Of a DNA stretch of 24,410 bases, positions 23,360 to 24,410 are shown piece by piece. The notes under the pieces were generated by a model. It was not told the DNA's origin, ran no database searches, and worked only from the letters and a program-made list of their open reading frames with translations. Source of the DNA: JBEKSX01 sp049516635. GTDB lineage: Bacteria > Bacteroidota > Ignavibacteria > Tepidaquicellales > OLB5. The translations under genes were made by a program, and so were the position numbers. The stretch is taken from assembly GCA_049516635.1 (NCBI GenBank), contig JBEKSX010000042.1, forward strand, positions 1 through 24,410. The letters are read 5' to 3'. Positions within the stretch are counted from its first letter, which is position 1. The number at the start of each line of letters is the position of its first letter.

Positions 23360-24410
23360 TTAACTTATTCCCCTTACTAATTTGCTCATTTGTTTTATAA
23401 TTTCTGCACTGGTTAAATCAGATCTCTTAATTGTTTTTGATAATATCACACGAGTAGGGATAGGACCCTGATAACCGCTTGAGCTCAATAATGCATTTTG
23501 TGCTTCTAAATCTATCTTAGCACCAGGTGTTTCACCGTGTTGCAACATTTCTAGAGCTATATCTAAAGCTTTTAGGTTCTCAGCTGTATCATATATTACT
23601 AGATTATAACGCTGACCCCCTTCATCAACAATTCGCCCGATTAATTTTTCTACTAGCAATCCATATTGAGTAATCAAATCTGGATGACCTTTCTTGAATC
23701 GCTTGTCACTTCTTAACCGTTCTAATATAAGTCTTGGATACTTTATAGGCACATTTTTTGCATAATTTTGTCCATAACGAACGCAAGACAAAATAGCCCT
23801 TGCTTTATCCATAACTACAGATTCTTCTTGTGTCAAATTTCCATGCGGAGCAAAAACAAATCGTTGTGTACCTGTAGCTCCATTCACTTCAACAGGCATT
23901 AATACCCCTGTCAATATTGCTTCATTAAGAGCTTTATTTTTATATTTTATGAGTTCTTGTAGAGGTAAACCTTGATAATTCTTCAATATTTCTAGAACGT
24001 TACCCACTTCTCCAGGAAATTTTTTTGCCCATTGTAAATAAACTATTGGGTTACAATCAACCGCTAATGGGGTATATATCATGGGTTTTCCATCTACGGT
24101 TCTTGTATCTACCAGCGATCCAGATTCCATAACATCAAAGATAATGGATTCTTCACTCGAACCAATGCCAATTGATTTTACAAAATTCTCTCTTTCTTTC
24201 GGCCCTTGAAGAAGTGTATTTAGCATCAAAATACTAGCTTCTTCAATTTCAGATGGTTTTATCAATTTCCATCTTTCACCTAAATCTGTATACCCTGATC
24301 TAAATTCTGGAATCCGTAAATCTACCCTTTTAATTGTATCGCCTGATCTTATAATGGAAATAAAATCAATTTCTTCTAATTCCCTTAAAACCGCAGGTAG
24401 TTCGATGCTA
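23360..24410 (-). CDS. Partial gene: multi-winged-helix-like protein, runs off the window
   Basis: The frame is open from the stop at 23360 to the window edge, about 349 codons, so the true start lies beyond 24410. A TTG at 24265 would give 301 aa, but the upstream codons continue in frame and read like protein (LPAVLRELEEIDFISIIRSG). At least three segments have a helix-helix-strand-wing pattern: that upstream stretch; NFVKSIGIGSSEESIIFDVMESGSLVD and onward; and LQELIKYKNKALNEAILTGVL with RFVFAP. This suggests tandem winged helices that bind DNA. No enzyme motif was seen. It is directly coupled to the nuclease-like gene, so the two products probably act together. Confidence 0.65.
   Translation of the reverse strand, partial: SIELPAVLRELEEIDFISIIRSGDTIKRVDLRIPEFRSGYTDLGERWKLIKPSEIEEASILMLNTLLQGPKERENFVKSIGIGSSEESIIFDVMESGSLVDTRTVDGKPMIYTPLAVDCNPIVYLQWAKKFPGEVGNVLEILKNYQGLPLQELIKYKNKALNEAILTGVLMPVEVNGATGTQRFVFAPHGNLTQEESVVMDKARAILSCVRYGQNYAKNVPIKYPRLILERLRSDKRFKKGHPDLITQYGLLVEKLIGRIVDEGGQRYNLVIYDTAENLKALDIALEMLQHGETPGAKIDLEAQNALLSSSGYQGPIPTRVILSKTIKRSDLTSAEIIKQMSKLVRGIS

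Overview
The window looks like a chromosomal segment of a Bacteroidota/Chlorobi-group bacterium, most likely Ignavibacteria-like. The evidence is: two proteins with type IX secretion (T9SS) C-terminal sorting domains of the YPNPFNPxT type, a PorV/PorQ-family outer-membrane protein, almost no Shine-Dalgarno sequences in front of genes, and promoters of the Bacteroidota type (TTG near -33 and TAnnTTTG near -7). No rRNA, tRNA, CRISPR array or complete insertion sequence was seen.

Region 1 (1-5400) is core metabolism plus secretion. A sugar-kinase/guaA pair and an exported nitroreductase lie on the minus strand. A T9SS-secreted seven-repeat beta-propeller protein lies on the plus strand. Between them is an orphan fragment of another T9SS sorting domain. 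Region 2 (5405-6422, minus) is a three-gene DUF2089 operon whose proteins share modules with one another. Region 3 (6694-13199, plus) is a complete tripartite RND efflux operon in the order TetR regulator, TolC-like outer-membrane factor, membrane-fusion lipoprotein and RND pump. It has a recognisable promoter, a perfect inverted-repeat operator and a terminator. Region 4 (13210-19690) holds a copper-chaperone-like HMA protein, a YggU/DUF167 protein, a secreted DUF1028 protein, two small membrane-anchored proteins, the PorV-like protein, and a run of three small membrane proteins including DUF2085 and DUF2752.

Region 5 (19691-21216) is about 1.5 kb without a gene, packed with short palindromes, tandem repeats and small dispersed elements. 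Some of these recur elsewhere in the window, and one sits in frame inside the secreted propeller gene. Region 6 (21217-24410) is visibly more AT-rich and holds three genes I cannot assign to named families: a five-helix membrane protein and, convergent to it, a tightly coupled pair. One of the pair is a predicted PD-(D/E)XK nuclease-like protein. The other looks like a multi-winged-helix DNA-binding protein and runs off the right edge. Region 6 looks like an accessory island, and the gene pair is the best candidate here for an undescribed system, possibly defence or mobile-element related. That role is inference.
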